IMG/VR virus record: IMGVR_UViG_3300042549_007687
Span: 1 to 47,606 of that record
Strand: one strand, 5' to 3'
Origin: a virus
Length of the DNA: 47,606 bases
This document shows positions 7,827 through 16,900 of the stretch, piece by piece (positions within the stretch are counted from its first letter, which is position 1; each line of letters starts with the position of its first letter). The position numbers and the translations under genes are program-made. Below the pieces are notes generated by a model that saw only the letters and a list, made by a program, of their open reading frames with translations, did not search any database and was not told the origin of the DNA.

Positions 7827-8186
7827 TTAATTAAGAAGACACGACTCACCGATAGCGGCAACTGTCATTTCTGCTAGGTGAGTGTTGGGATTATCCTTGC
7901 CCGTTTTAATAATTTCATTTAACTTGGTGATCAATGTTTGTGCAACACTATCAACTTCTTCTTTAAAGCATGCTTCAAATTGTTCATAGTTGAAAAATCC
8001 ATATTGCATTTTATTTACTTTGGCAACACCTTCTAACAGTGTTGCATATAATTCAGTAATGGACTTCTGTTGTTCCGTCGTCAATGTTGGTATCAACTTT
8101 TCCATTAATGTATCGATACGACCTGTGCTGACGCGTCGTTCTGGAAGTTGATAATTTTCCATTAAAATATTTTTTAACTTAATCAT
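7827..8186 (-). CDS. Small helical protein with MIKL-type N-terminal peptide
   Basis: 119 residues. AAGGAG stands about ten bases before the ATG. The first ten residues, MIKLKNILME, have the hydrophobic-basic pattern shared by several neighbouring small proteins and end with an LxE site. The rest is predicted helical with a PTLTTEQQKSITELYATLLEG helix, an FFNYEQFEACFKEEVD segment and two cysteines. No family recognised. It lies just upstream of the portal gene. It is a candidate internal head protein with a cleavable targeting peptide (inference). Confidence 0.6.
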   Translation of the reverse strand: MIKLKNILMENYQLPERRVSTGRIDTLMEKLIPTLTTEQQKSITELYATLLEGVAKVNKMQYGFFNYEQFEACFKEEVDSVAQTLITKLNEIIKTGKDNPNTHLAEMTVAAIGESCLLN

Positions 8187-8232
8187 TTTATTATTTCTCC
8201 TTGTTCAATACGGTATGCATTTTCTTGACATA

Positions 8233-8796
8233 TCACCACTTACTGCATGACCAGTATCTTGCACTGGTTCTATCCTTTGCCGTAGCACAATTGTGACGAG
8301 CACGGAATGCTTTACGACGAGAGGGGATATTTTTCTTAATCTTCATTGTCTTTTCACCACGGCGTTTTGCCGAAGTACCACCATGACCAAAATTAACTTT
8401 TTTAATATTACCACTACTTGGATCACGAACAAACACTTTGAATTTTTTTACATCTCCTCTCATTGGCTTTCCAAGAGAAACCTTACGACCACGATATTCA
8501 GCTTCTCCTAATTGTTCTGGATGTTTACCTTGTAATACTTCAATTAAACACTCGGTACAATAATCTTCGGTGTCTAATTCCGTATCAGTATTTTCGGAGC
8601 CAAACATTCCTCGTTCACGGTCATGTTCTGTGTCAGGTTTTACATCCATATCGGAAGTTACTTCTGATTCTGGTCTGGTATATAATTCTTTTACAGGAAC
8701 ACAGTTAGGAACCATTTTACCATTTAATTCCTTCATACCTACTTGCTTATATCCATCCCAACAAGATTCGTATAGAATATCTGTTAATCTAACCAT
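8233..8796 (-). CDS. Small protein with paired-Cys basic C-terminus
   Basis: About 187 residues. An upstream in-frame TTG at 8814 is possible, but the ATG at 8796 begins with MVRLTDILYE, matching the N-terminal pattern of its neighbours and ending in an LxE site. A WDGYKQVGMKELNGKMVPNC segment follows, then an acidic disordered middle with CTECL. The strongly basic C-terminal part ends FRARHNCATAKDRTSARYWSCSKW-like (His, two Cys, two Trp), a tail I have seen in proteins of T4-like aquatic phages. The Cys/His pattern could bind zinc or nucleic acid. Function unknown. Confidence 0.6.
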   Translation of the reverse strand: MVRLTDILYESCWDGYKQVGMKELNGKMVPNCVPVKELYTRPESEVTSDMDVKPDTEHDRERGMFGSENTDTELDTEDYCTECLIEVLQGKHPEQLGEAEYRGRKVSLGKPMRGDVKKFKVFVRDPSSGNIKKVNFGHGGTSAKRRGEKTMKIKKNIPSRRKAFRARHNCATAKDRTSARYWSCSKW

Positions 8797-8819
8797 ACTC
8801 GTTCCCAAAGTCAAGAGTT

Positions 8820-9128
8820 TTATTTCTTTTTAAAGGTAGAAACCATCGTTGGTTTTCCACCTGTATTTCCTGCTTTTCTTTTTCTCGTAATAGCTGATCG
8901 TTTCTCTGACTTTGACATAGCTGCGGCTGATCGTGCAGGACGGCATTTTGGATATTTCGCTGATCCGCCCTTCCGTTCTTTTTTACCAGCGGATGCACCG
9001 CACGGAGGATGCTTACCAGTTTTCGGGTCGGTACGAGAAATATCTACCCATTTTTGTTTTAACCACTTACCGAGGTTACCTTTGGGTATATATTTCTCAT
9101 CTAAGATAATATCCATTAATAAAATCAT
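8820..9128 (-). CDS. Small basic Cys-containing protein (DUF5872-like)
   Basis: 102 residues with high Lys/Arg content. The start ATG overlaps the stop of the upstream gene by four bases (ATGA), which supports 9128; an alternative ATG at 9116 has no better binding site. The N-terminus MILLMDIILDE ends in an LxE site. The body has GNLGKWLKQKWVDISR, a PPCGASAGKK segment and YPKCRPARSAAAMSKSEKR, a conserved small-protein pattern I associate with DUF5872, although I cannot verify the accession. The two cysteines flank basic Gly-rich loops. A nucleic-acid binding or packaged protein is plausible, not shown. Confidence 0.6.
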   Translation of the reverse strand: MILLMDIILDEKYIPKGNLGKWLKQKWVDISRTDPKTGKHPPCGASAGKKERKGGSAKYPKCRPARSAAAMSKSEKRSAITRKRKAGNTGGKPTMVSTFKKK

Positions 9129-9490
9129 TTAAGAAAGCGCAACTTGTAAATGGTGGAATTAACCAATGCCAAAATTTCGTCTACAATGTTATTCAAATCA
9201 CTTTCTTGTGGTAATGATTGTCTGTTCATATCAACAAATTTTTGTAATGCCATAAAATATTTTAATACTTGATCATCACCTTCCAAAAACTGATTTGTTG
9301 GTTGGTATCCTGTAATAATTCCATGTCGCCCTTGACATACTTCTACATATTTGTCTATCAAATCTACAATTCCATCATAATAATTATTTAATGCTGCGTG
9401 CATTGCATATGACGATGTTTGTAAATGAAAAATGTGTGCTTGTTCTCTACTACTAAACAAAGTAGAAATAAACTTAGAACGGGAATCCAT
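9125..9490 (-). CDS. Ferritin/Dps-like helical protein (DUF5856-like)
   Basis: 121 residues. A helix with AHIFHLQTSSYAMHAALNNYY, then DGIVDLIDKYVEV, resembles the helix pair of Dps/ferritin-like proteins, where HxxHLQT/NFH and D-x-x-x-D-x-x metal residues occur. The resemblance is in pattern only; it is about 40 residues shorter than Dps. Similar proteins occur in marine T4-like phages under a DUF name (I believe DUF5856). The start overlaps the previous stop by one base (TAATG). Metal binding or DNA protection in the head would be an inference. Confidence 0.5.
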   Translation of the reverse strand: MDSRSKFISTLFSSREQAHIFHLQTSSYAMHAALNNYYDGIVDLIDKYVEVCQGRHGIITGYQPTNQFLEGDDQVLKYFMALQKFVDMNRQSLPQESDLNNIVDEILALVNSTIYKLRFLK

Positions 9491-10149
9491 TACATAGTCC
9501 CCTTTTCTTTATCGGACGGTATTCCCATACCATCTCCCGCCGTTGTGTTTTTATTCTTTTCGTAATCCAGATATTGATAAACGGAAGTAATTTGGTCGGC
9601 TGCCTTGGTAAGTTTGGACTGTACCCACGCTTCCAACCCTTCGTCCTCGCCAATCATATTAAATAGACGGTCAGCAGATTTCTTAATACTCATTAATTGA
9701 GCACGGGCCATATTACCTTCGTAATCACCATCATTTGACGGTTCTTCTGATTCGTCGTCTTCCAGCATTTCGCTGATATGTTCTTTTGACATCGCGGTTT
9801 TAATAGTATCACGACGATTTTTTAAATATTTGTCGGAAGAATCGGTATCACCATCATTATCAATATCGTTATCTTCACGACCAACAGGATCAAGCATTTT
9901 ATTTTCTAGTGCAGAAATAACTTTCAATTGTTCATCGGTTAATCCTAATTCTTCTTTTAACTTACGAAGCGTCATTGCCAAACGGGCACGTTGACCACTC
10001 TTTTTCTCTGTGGTGATACTCTGTTGTTGTTTTACTGCACCTGGTTTTTTACTTGTGGTTTGCATCGGCGTTGTACTTGTTTCGTTGGTCGAACCAACCG
10101 GTGCATTTCCTATTGCGGGGGTGACCACCAATCCTGCTAATCTAATCAT
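9490..10149 (-). CDS. Acidic helical protein with MIRL-type N-terminus
   Basis: About 219 residues. The ATG at 10149 has GGAG seven bases upstream, so it is preferred to an upstream in-frame TTG at 10161. The N-terminus MIRLAGLVV resembles that of its neighbours but lacks a clear LxE. A Ser/Thr/Gln-rich linker follows, then a helix TLRKLKEELGLTDEQLKVISALENKM, and a DNDIDNDGDTDSSDKYL segment that looks like an EF-hand/calcium loop. The acidic C-terminal half has several Glu runs. No family recognised. Confidence 0.55.
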   Translation of the reverse strand: MIRLAGLVVTPAIGNAPVGSTNETSTTPMQTTSKKPGAVKQQQSITTEKKSGQRARLAMTLRKLKEELGLTDEQLKVISALENKMLDPVGREDNDIDNDGDTDSSDKYLKNRRDTIKTAMSKEHISEMLEDDESEEPSNDGDYEGNMARAQLMSIKKSADRLFNMIGEDEGLEAWVQSKLTKAADQITSVYQYLDYEKNKNTTAGDGMGIPSDKEKGTM

Positions 10150-10161
10150 ATACGACTCCAA

Positions 10162-10301
10162 ATATTAATAGATGTATGTTTGTTCTTTCGTTTTGCTACC
10201 AAATATCTTTTATATAAATCACGCTTTTTATCGATCACATCATTATTGATATCTGTGTCTTCTTACTCAATTGGATCATGATGTTTGTATGGATACTTCA
10301 C
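10162..10301 (-). other. 140-base gap with no convincing gene
   Basis: An AT-rich gap between two small genes. On the minus strand a short open frame from GTG codes about 30 residues (VIDKKRDLYKRYLVAKRK and a few more) and ends overlapping the ATG of the next gene. A TAA interrupts the same frame a few codons earlier, which may mean a decayed small gene, but the frame is too short to call. No hairpin or promoter pair was seen. Confidence 0.35.
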
Positions 10302-10631
10302 TTATTCTGCTTTACCACTCCGCCATCCACCACCCATACTTTTGTATTTTTTTGCTGCCCACAAATTTGCGTACGCCGATGGATAAACTTTGAACTTTTG
10401 TCTTGCTGCGGATTTTGCAGCAGACCATTTAGATGGGTTGGTTGGAATACTTTTTTCCAGTACTGCCATTAATTCGGTAATTCGATGCATCATCTTTTCG
10501 TCCGCTTCAACATCGGCATCAGTAACTTCATATCCTCCTGTTGGATATTGTTCGGAGGCATCATGACAATCACATTCTTCACAAATACAATTATCGTATA
10601 CTTCGGTAAAAAATTCTTTATAATTAATCAT
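10302..10631 (-). CDS. Small Cys-rich protein with T4-like targeting peptide
   Basis: 109 residues; its start overlaps the upstream gene by eight bases, implying coupled translation. The N-terminus MINYKEFFTE resembles the capsid-targeting peptide of T4 internal proteins (pattern M-x-x-Y-x-E-F-x-x-E). It is followed by a CICEECDCH cluster with four cysteines and a histidine, possibly metal-binding, an acidic helix, and a C-terminal KWSAAKSAARQKFKVYPSAY, then GGGWRSG. The FKVYPSAYAN pattern recurs in T4-like aquatic phages and has no known function. Confidence 0.6.
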   Translation of the reverse strand: MINYKEFFTEVYDNCICEECDCHDASEQYPTGGYEVTDADVEADEKMMHRITELMAVLEKSIPTNPSKWSAAKSAARQKFKVYPSAYANLWAAKKYKSMGGGWRSGKAE

Positions 10632-10926
10632 CTTTTTTATCTATGGATTTATTGGTAGCAGAAGCATATAAGTATGACTTCCAATCGGCGCCAAATTTCT
10701 TTTTAAAATACGAAACAGCTCGTTTACTGTTCAATAATTTTTTACCAATTCCATCACGACCTTTAACCTGTGGTTTAGTCATTTTCCGTGGAGGTTCACG
10801 ACGAGCAACGGTTCGTTCATCCATCTCGTCTGTACTCGTGGAAACATCATATTCTTGCCCAAATTCTTCTTTTAAAACGCTGAGAATTTCTTCACGAATG
10901 ATTTGTTTTAATTCTTCTTTAGTCAT
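10624..10926 (-). CDS. Small basic protein, helical N-terminus
   Basis: 100 residues. The first 22 residues form a charged amphipathic helix (MTKEELKQIIREEILSVLKEE), resembling the N-terminus of the gene at 4496-4993. The remainder is basic, with EPPRKMTKPQVKGRDGIGKKLL and FKKKFGADWKSYLYASATNK. No family recognised. The start lies six bases after the stop of the 51-residue gene upstream and the stop overlaps the next gene, so these three genes are translated as a block. Confidence 0.55.
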   Translation of the reverse strand: MTKEELKQIIREEILSVLKEEFGQEYDVSTSTDEMDERTVARREPPRKMTKPQVKGRDGIGKKLLNSKRAVSYFKKKFGADWKSYLYASATNKSIDKKDD

Positions 10927-10931
10927 ATCTA

Positions 10932-11087
10932 TTACACCGGTTTAGATTTGGTTTTACCACCACGTTGCCGTTTCTTACGAGCCGCACAATGTGCCTTTTG
11001 GCTAAATCCTTTGGCATTACTACAATTAATTGATTTTTTATATTTTTTGGTCCATATCTCAGGAATTAAATCCATCAGCTTAATCAT
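10932..11087 (-). CDS. 51-residue basic Cys protein (small gene)
   Basis: A short gene read directly from the sequence: ATG at 11087, TAA at 10932, with TTGGAG nine bases upstream. The N-terminus MIKLMDLIPE ends in an IxE site, followed by IWTKKYKKSINCSNAKGFSQ, and a tail with H-C-A-A-R-K-K-R-Q-R-G-G-K ending in KSKPV. The Cys-His-Cys arrangement in a Lys/Arg-rich peptide resembles other small proteins of this cluster. It follows the terminator-like hairpin behind the terminase gene, so it may be the first gene of a late unit. Confidence 0.6.
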   Translation of the reverse strand: MIKLMDLIPEIWTKKYKKSINCSNAKGFSQKAHCAARKKRQRGGKTKSKPV

Positions 11088-11104
11088 ATTTAACTCCAAT
11101 AAAA

Positions 11105-11125
11105 ACACTACATTATAAATAGTGT
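11105..11125 (-). terminator. Intrinsic terminator after terminase; carries TATAAATA motif
   Basis: On the minus strand ACACTA and TAGTGT pair as a six-base stem with a nine-base loop, followed by TTTTT. It begins two bases after the terminase stop. The plus-strand TATAAATA at 11114-11121 lies in the loop and right arm, and the same arrangement recurs at 18924-18946 and 43273-43289. It may act as terminator, promoter or both. Confidence 0.5.
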
Positions 11126-11126
11126 A

Positions 11127-12713
11127 TTATCCTAATAACCACGAAATATTCTCTTTTTTTCCGTTAATATCCATTTCGTATGGATTTTGTGGCATGTTAT
11201 TGTTCGTAAATACATGACCAACAACATTGTACTTAGTATTGTCCAATGCCATCTTCGTCAGTTCTATGCCCTCCTGGCGCAAACGGAGGGCGGTGTCCCG
11301 CACCCACAGACCAATACACAATGCTATCGTCAAATCATCATTGTATCCAGACAATGCCTCTGGTCTACCATTCTTCCAAATAAAAGTTTCTAACTCAGCA
11401 CACATGCGAGATGATCGAACAGTAAAACTATTATCTAACATATATTCTTTTAATCTAGCAATAATCAATGGACGGGTTCGTTGTGAAGTAGTAAATCCAG
11501 GTACCATACTTTTTTCTTCTGCCCGATATCGTCCTGTCATTTGGTGTTCTACATCGACATATTGTAAATCTTTGGACATATAAAATAGATTCTTATATCC
11601 ACGATCAATCACTTGTTGAATGGCATTCCATCCGATAGAACTATTTTCTGGAATAAGCAGTGCATCGTTATATTCCGTAGCAATTGACACCAGCATGTTA
11701 CCAAACTGCTTGGTTTCTACCTTTCCCTTGTATTCTGCCACCTGCGTGGATGTTTCCACATCAATCACATGGAATGCTGAATAATCTTCTCCGTCCCCTC
11801 TGGCAACGTCGGCGGACACTATATAGGATTTTCCAGGTCGTGGATATTCCCATATCCATGTATTTCCATCAAATCCACCTTTAGTAATCGGTTCTTGAAC
11901 AAAGGTAGTTTTATAAAACTCGATAATTTCAGGAGGAACTACTGTATTACCTGAGAAAATAAATGATGCGTCATGTTCTTGCGCCGCTTGCAGTTCTCCC
12001 ATTAATTCTGTCTGACGGTCACGCCATGCTTGATCTCGTTCTGGGTGTACTCGCCAATCTAACAAAATAGAATTGAAATTATTGGATTTTGTTTCTGCTT
12101 GCTGCCACATTTTGTGAAAGAAATTACCAACACCGTTTGGAGTAGAGAGTAATACAGCCTGACCACCAGTTGACAAAGTACTGGATGCCGCCGTCCAGAT
12201 AATATCAGCATCATCGATAAATGCTGCTTCGTCAAGAATCAAAAGAGACAAGGCTTCGGAACGGCCGGCGTCTTTACTACTTGCGACGGCTTTAATTTGA
12301 GATCCATTTGTAAATTGTAAGGATAATTTGTTATCTGTTACAATTTCACCTCGGAGCCAAACTGGAAGATTCTGATGCATAAATCGAACCTTGGTCACCA
12401 GATTCTTGGCGGTTTCTTGTTTGGTAGCAATAACTAATATATTTTTATCGTTATGAAACAACAACATCCATAGTGCATATCCGGCGACCAATGTGGAAAT
12501 TCCAATCTGGCGACCCTTAAGTACAATATTATAATCGTTATTTCTAAAATCAATTAGTGCATTTTTTTGATAATGATATAAATCAAACAACACTCGTCCA
12601 CGAACAGGATGTTGAATGTATGAATATTTTGTCAAGAAATACGACGGATCTAATGCGCATTTCTTATATTCTTCTTTGATACGATCTCGTAATTGTTGCG
12701 TTGAGGTATTCAT
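11127..12713 (-). CDS. 17: Terminase large subunit (gp17-like)
   Basis: ATP-driven DNA packaging motor and headful nuclease. 528 residues from the ATG at 12713, preceded by AAGGT eight bases upstream and four bases after the previous stop. ATPase: variant Walker A KGRQIGIST at 66-74, Walker B LLILDEAAF at 157-165, with the coupling STPNGVGNFF at 190-199. Nuclease: first metal aspartate in SADVARGDG near 301, then an ENSSIGWNAI segment and a C-terminal GYNDDLTIAL motif supplying the last aspartates. These match T4 gp17. T4 gp16, the small subunit, was not found nearby. Confidence 0.93.
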   Translation of the reverse strand: MNTSTQQLRDRIKEEYKKCALDPSYFLTKYSYIQHPVRGRVLFDLYHYQKNALIDFRNNDYNIVLKGRQIGISTLVAGYALWMLLFHNDKNILVIATKQETAKNLVTKVRFMHQNLPVWLRGEIVTDNKLSLQFTNGSQIKAVASSKDAGRSEALSLLILDEAAFIDDADIIWTAASSTLSTGGQAVLLSTPNGVGNFFHKMWQQAETKSNNFNSILLDWRVHPERDQAWRDRQTELMGELQAAQEHDASFIFSGNTVVPPEIIEFYKTTFVQEPITKGGFDGNTWIWEYPRPGKSYIVSADVARGDGEDYSAFHVIDVETSTQVAEYKGKVETKQFGNMLVSIATEYNDALLIPENSSIGWNAIQQVIDRGYKNLFYMSKDLQYVDVEHQMTGRYRAEEKSMVPGFTTSQRTRPLIIARLKEYMLDNSFTVRSSRMCAELETFIWKNGRPEALSGYNDDLTIALCIGLWVRDTALRLRQEGIELTKMALDNTKYNVVGHVFTNNNMPQNPYEMDINGKKENISWLLG

Positions 12714-12717
12714 ATAT

Positions 12718-13395
12718 TTACCTTGTGACCGCCACTCCAACTACTATTCCGGCCAACACGCCCACCGCCAACGATGTCTTTCGACTCGGTAACGGTATTC
12801 CTAAAAATTTATTTGGATTTTTAGGTGGTGGTGGGAGTTGTTTTAACATAGCCTGTAAACTATCCCCTCGTTGCGTGGCAAATAACAACCCAGTATTAAT
12901 TAATTGTAATTGTTCATCTTTATTACCAATTATCTGTTTTTGGTCAGTGACAATTTCTTCTGTGGTTGTTAGTTGTGTTTTTAAATTACCGATGATGGTA
13001 TCTTGTGTAGCGATCACTACATGTGGAACATCATCGGATTTGGCGTTTATCAAATTTTGTTCTAACGATATTAGTTGTGTTTTACTCTTTTCTTTTTGTT
13101 TTTCCTTAGAAGAAACCGATACATTTAATTGTTGAATAATAACATCTTTCTTTCTTGCACTGTCCGCTAGTTCAAGAATTTGATGTTGTAATGAATCTGC
13201 ATACCGTGTGGTGGTTTGTGCGTTTTCTTTAAATTGTTTGTATTCGGTAATGTATTGATCCATTTTATCCGTACCTTTACAATTTCCCATAGTAAATGCA
13301 AGGAACGCCAACACACCCATAATAACAAGTTGTGCGGTTTGTGGTAATCCTTTAAATGCTTGGGTAGTTTTGATTACCCGGTTAGGTAATTTCAT
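12718..13395 (-). CDS. Membrane coiled-coil protein with two membrane segments
   Basis: About 225 residues. GGAG lies six bases before the ATG at 13395. A hydrophobic segment near residues 24-40 (QLVIMGVLAFLAFTMGNC) ends in a Cys that could be a weak lipobox. A long coiled coil follows from about 45 to 185, with many Gln/Lys/Glu heptads, then a Pro-rich PPPPKNPN hinge and a second hydrophobic segment at the C-terminus (LAVGVLAGIVVGVAV). This layout could span the periplasm, as spanins do, but no spanin family is clearly recognised. Its position between the zinc protein and terminase does not favour lysis. The start overlaps the stop of the gene before it. Confidence 0.55.
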   Translation of the reverse strand: MKLPNRVIKTTQAFKGLPQTAQLVIMGVLAFLAFTMGNCKGTDKMDQYITEYKQFKENAQTTTRYADSLQHQILELADSARKKDVIIQQLNVSVSSKEKQKEKSKTQLISLEQNLINAKSDDVPHVVIATQDTIIGNLKTQLTTTEEIVTDQKQIIGNKDEQLQLINTGLLFATQRGDSLQAMLKQLPPPPKNPNKFLGIPLPSRKTSLAVGVLAGIVVGVAVTR

Positions 13396-13966
13396 CATAT
13401 TCTCCGGCGTTTACCTTAGATAAATGTTCTTTAAACTCATCAATTTCTTTCAGTAAATCTTTTTTAACAGTATCCAAATCAATATTCCATTTTTCCATCA
13501 TTAAGATTTTTTCATTATCCGCATGAATAAATTCTGGATGTGTTACATTATTGTAGTAATCTTGTAATTCTTGAATTTTATCTGTGAGCCAGTCGATGTG
13601 ACTACGCTTTCCACGAGCCACCATTTCTTGGTGCCAACGACCAGAAATTTTTAATTCCATTTCTTCTTTTAACATGCACTCATGACAATATCCGGTCTTT
13701 CGATATGCACGAAGATTATGTCCGTTCAATGGGGTATCGCATTTTGGACACCACCACGGTGTTTTAGCACTATCTAATTTTGTGACGGATTGCACCAATC
13801 CGTCTTTTTTAGTCCATGTTCTTCCGTGTGGATCATTCCACACATCACCGTCTTTTCGTTCTACCGGCACAGGTTTGTATCCAAATGTAAGTTTGGAATC
13901 TTCCTTACGCATAACCTCACCAATTTTTCGTCGTGTATCGTTTAATGCTTTTTCATTTTGTGACAT
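13382..13966 (-). CDS. Zinc-ribbon protein of unknown function
   Basis: 194 residues. GAGGG lies four to five bases before the ATG. Two CxxC pairs, WCPKCDTPLNGH and GYCHEC, form a zinc ribbon between about residues 70 and 97. The N-terminal part is basic and the C-terminal half is a charged helix ending DEFKEHLSKVNAGEYDEIT. Similar zinc-ribbon proteins are common in T4-like phages without assigned roles. It overlaps the coiled-coil gene by 14 bases and follows the large fusion gene, whose stop is 11 bases upstream. Confidence 0.55.
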   Translation of the reverse strand: MSQNEKALNDTRRKIGEVMRKEDSKLTFGYKPVPVERKDGDVWNDPHGRTWTKKDGLVQSVTKLDSAKTPWWCPKCDTPLNGHNLRAYRKTGYCHECMLKEEMELKISGRWHQEMVARGKRSHIDWLTDKIQELQDYYNNVTHPEFIHADNEKILMMEKWNIDLDTVKKDLLKEIDEFKEHLSKVNAGEYDEIT

Positions 13967-13977
13967 ATAACCCTCGT

Positions 13978-16900
13978 TTATGTTTTTGCAAATAACATCG
14001 CTCGTTGTTTACTACCAAAATATCGTACTTGATTCTTTTTATTTTTACCACCAAAGTTACCACCTTCAGTTTCCCAGGTTTCTCCGGGTTTGTAAAATGA
14101 TGGATCTTTTGGCTTTGGTGTTTGTTTTTTTGTTCTTGCAACTTTTGGTTTTTCTGGTGATACGGGTTGTTTTGTTTTTACCATCGTCGGTTTTGCTGCG
14201 TTATCACCACCATATTGTTGTGTTAATTTTAATGCTTCTTCGGCGTCGGTGGTAACTTTTACAATTTTTTTAAATACATCTTGATTAAATTTACCATATA
14301 TCATCGTAAAAATTTCTTGTTTTGCTCTGTCCGTAATATTTGGGTCACCCATAATTGCACGGACTTGTGTACCGCTGATATTTTTACCCTTAAGTTGTAA
14401 TTGCATTTCCGGAGCAATAATAAAATATCCTTTATCCGCATATCCCGTTCTTTCTTTTTCAGGAACATCTTCGTAATTTTGAAAATACTTACCACCAGTT
14501 AATCGTTCGGAGTCCTTTTGACTGACTGCTGTAACATATACTGTATCGGATGGTAATTTTTCCAATATTTCTTTTGGTGCATATGGGTTTTTTACTTGTA
14601 CTACTTTATCTTCTGGGATATCAAACATTTGTGTCATAATATCTTTTTTATCAGTAAATCCAAATGGAGATTTTGTTGGGTCAGTTTTGTCTGATGATGC
14701 GATATACACACTATCCTCACCAAATTTTTTCACCAATGCTCTATAAATACTATAGTGACCGGCGTGGAACGGTTGAAATCGACCGGTAAAAATTGCTACG
14801 GTTTGTTTTTTACCAGTTGGTGTGGGTTGCGTTTGTTTGGTCGTTGTTTTTTCTTTTGATGGTTCTTCTGGTTCATCCACAATTTTTGCTTTACCACGAT
14901 CAAATTTCATCATACCCAATATTTGATTCACGGGAGCAAAGGTACCTGTAAATTTATATGGTTTACCATTATACATAAATACAATCCCTTCACTCGGGAC
15001 CACATTTTTTATACCCAAATCATCTAATCTTTCTATTTGTTGTTGCAGTGCCGCTAATTGATTTCTATCACCGGTATCACGGATAGATTTTATAGCGTTT
15101 AACAATTCTTGTTTTAAACTTTCTCCCGCTTCTGGATTATTTGCCGATAACAGGTTGGTTACTCGTTGTAATGTATCTACACCAACCCGTAAGAATACTT
15201 GTTCTAATGGGCGAACACATTGTTTTTGCATATTGACAAGTTGTTCTGCTTCAAATTCACGGAACCACTTTTTAGTTTCCGAATCTTCAAAATCTTTAAC
15301 GCCAATTGCTTTTTTATCTCCAGTTGCCCATCGGTTAATCAATCCATCAAATTGTTCTTCTGATAATTCCAATCCTTGAGTTTCTACTTGTCTTGCAATT
15401 TCTCGTTCCCACCATGTTTTCTTATAATCTTCCAATGTACTCTTATCATCAAGGTCAAATTCGTTTTGTAAACGACCAATTTCTGATCCATACTTTTTTA
15501 ATTTTTCTAAATTTCGAGCGGTATCAGCGTCATTAAACGAAATGACTTGTGGTCCTGATAATCCAAATGTTTGTTGTTGCTGAGCACTCACCCGACGAAG
15601 TTGTGTGTCCAGTACTTTACCATCGTCAATATTTCGTCCAACTTCATTACCATCTTTATCGTATTCAATCGTTCCATGAAATACTATAACAGGTTTGTCG
15701 TATGGAATAACATTTTTTGTATCCGGAAATATAACTTCTACATTCATAAACTTACGACCGTTACCAAACAATTGTTCTCGTTCTTGTTCGGGCAACGCAT
15801 CTACTGCTTTTTGTAAATCTTGCGCTGCACCACCAAAGGATTTTTCAATTGCTCCACGACCAGCAAACATTTGACGAATACCTGCTACATCTAATGCATT
15901 TCGACCAAAGTTTTTAATTTGTCCTTTATTACGAGCAAAGACGACTTGTCCATCTTTAACACTAAAGGTTAAATTTTGGCCGTCGAGTTTTTCGGTGACA
16001 GGTGCCTCAGCATCCAATCCCCCCACCAATCCTCGTTTTATCATTTCCTTAACATCGGTGAATGTTAATTCGTCATCTTCATATGGATGTGCCAAGTGTC
16101 CAGCAGCACCACCTTCTGATATTAATTGCCACGGTCCATTTGGAGCAAGTCCGTCATACAATTCCGATAAATACACATATTCTATATTTTCGTTCTTCTT
16201 ATCTCGCCCGTGGTCTTTTCTTGCTAATTGCCATTTACCACCCGTTGTACCATTTGGATGATGTACATCATGATTTTTCATCTTAGATTTACCATACCGT
16301 TTAACTGCTTTTTTACGATCACTATTACGAGTTACTCTATCGTCTTGTGTTTTTTTAAGATAACTTCGTACTTTTTCTGGGTGTCGCTTATTATATCGAC
16401 GCATTCGTTCTGTGCTTGACAGTGCTTCGGTATTGATGAATTCATCGTCTTGTTCAGGACCAATTGAGTATGGATACACCATTCCTGTTTCATCTTTTTT
16501 TACACTGTTAATATAAGTACGATATACCGCAGCTGCCGACACCTTACCAGCCGCTCGTGCCCGTTGTTCCATAGCTATAGCTGCTTGAATCTTGTGTGCA
16601 TGAGTACGACCACTACGGCGTATCTTGGATACACTTGCCGTAGCATCGTCTACTGTTGCAAATTTTAACCCGTGTATAGTACCTTTGGGATTTTCATCTG
16701 TGTACAGATCACTATGTTTTTTACTGTTGGCTTGTTGTCCTGGTTTTCTTGCCACTCTGTTCTCTTCTTCTACTCCCTCGTCACCACCACCACCATCACC
16801 ACCAGTATCACCACTATCTGTTGGTGGTGTTGGTGGTGTTGGTGGTTCTTCTTTTGGTTGTTCACCAGTTTTCATTATATGTGGATACAAAGGATAGAAA

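Noticed and set aside
10162-10301. Possible 30-residue GTG-start gene
   Set aside because: Too short, with a stop codon a few codons upstream and no recognised pattern; left as a gap.
14741-14760. Plus-strand TATAAATACTATAG inside the fusion gene
   Set aside because: It lies in coding sequence and is on the strand opposite the genes; an AT-rich window this long should contain several such eight-base matches by chance, so it is not called as a promoter.
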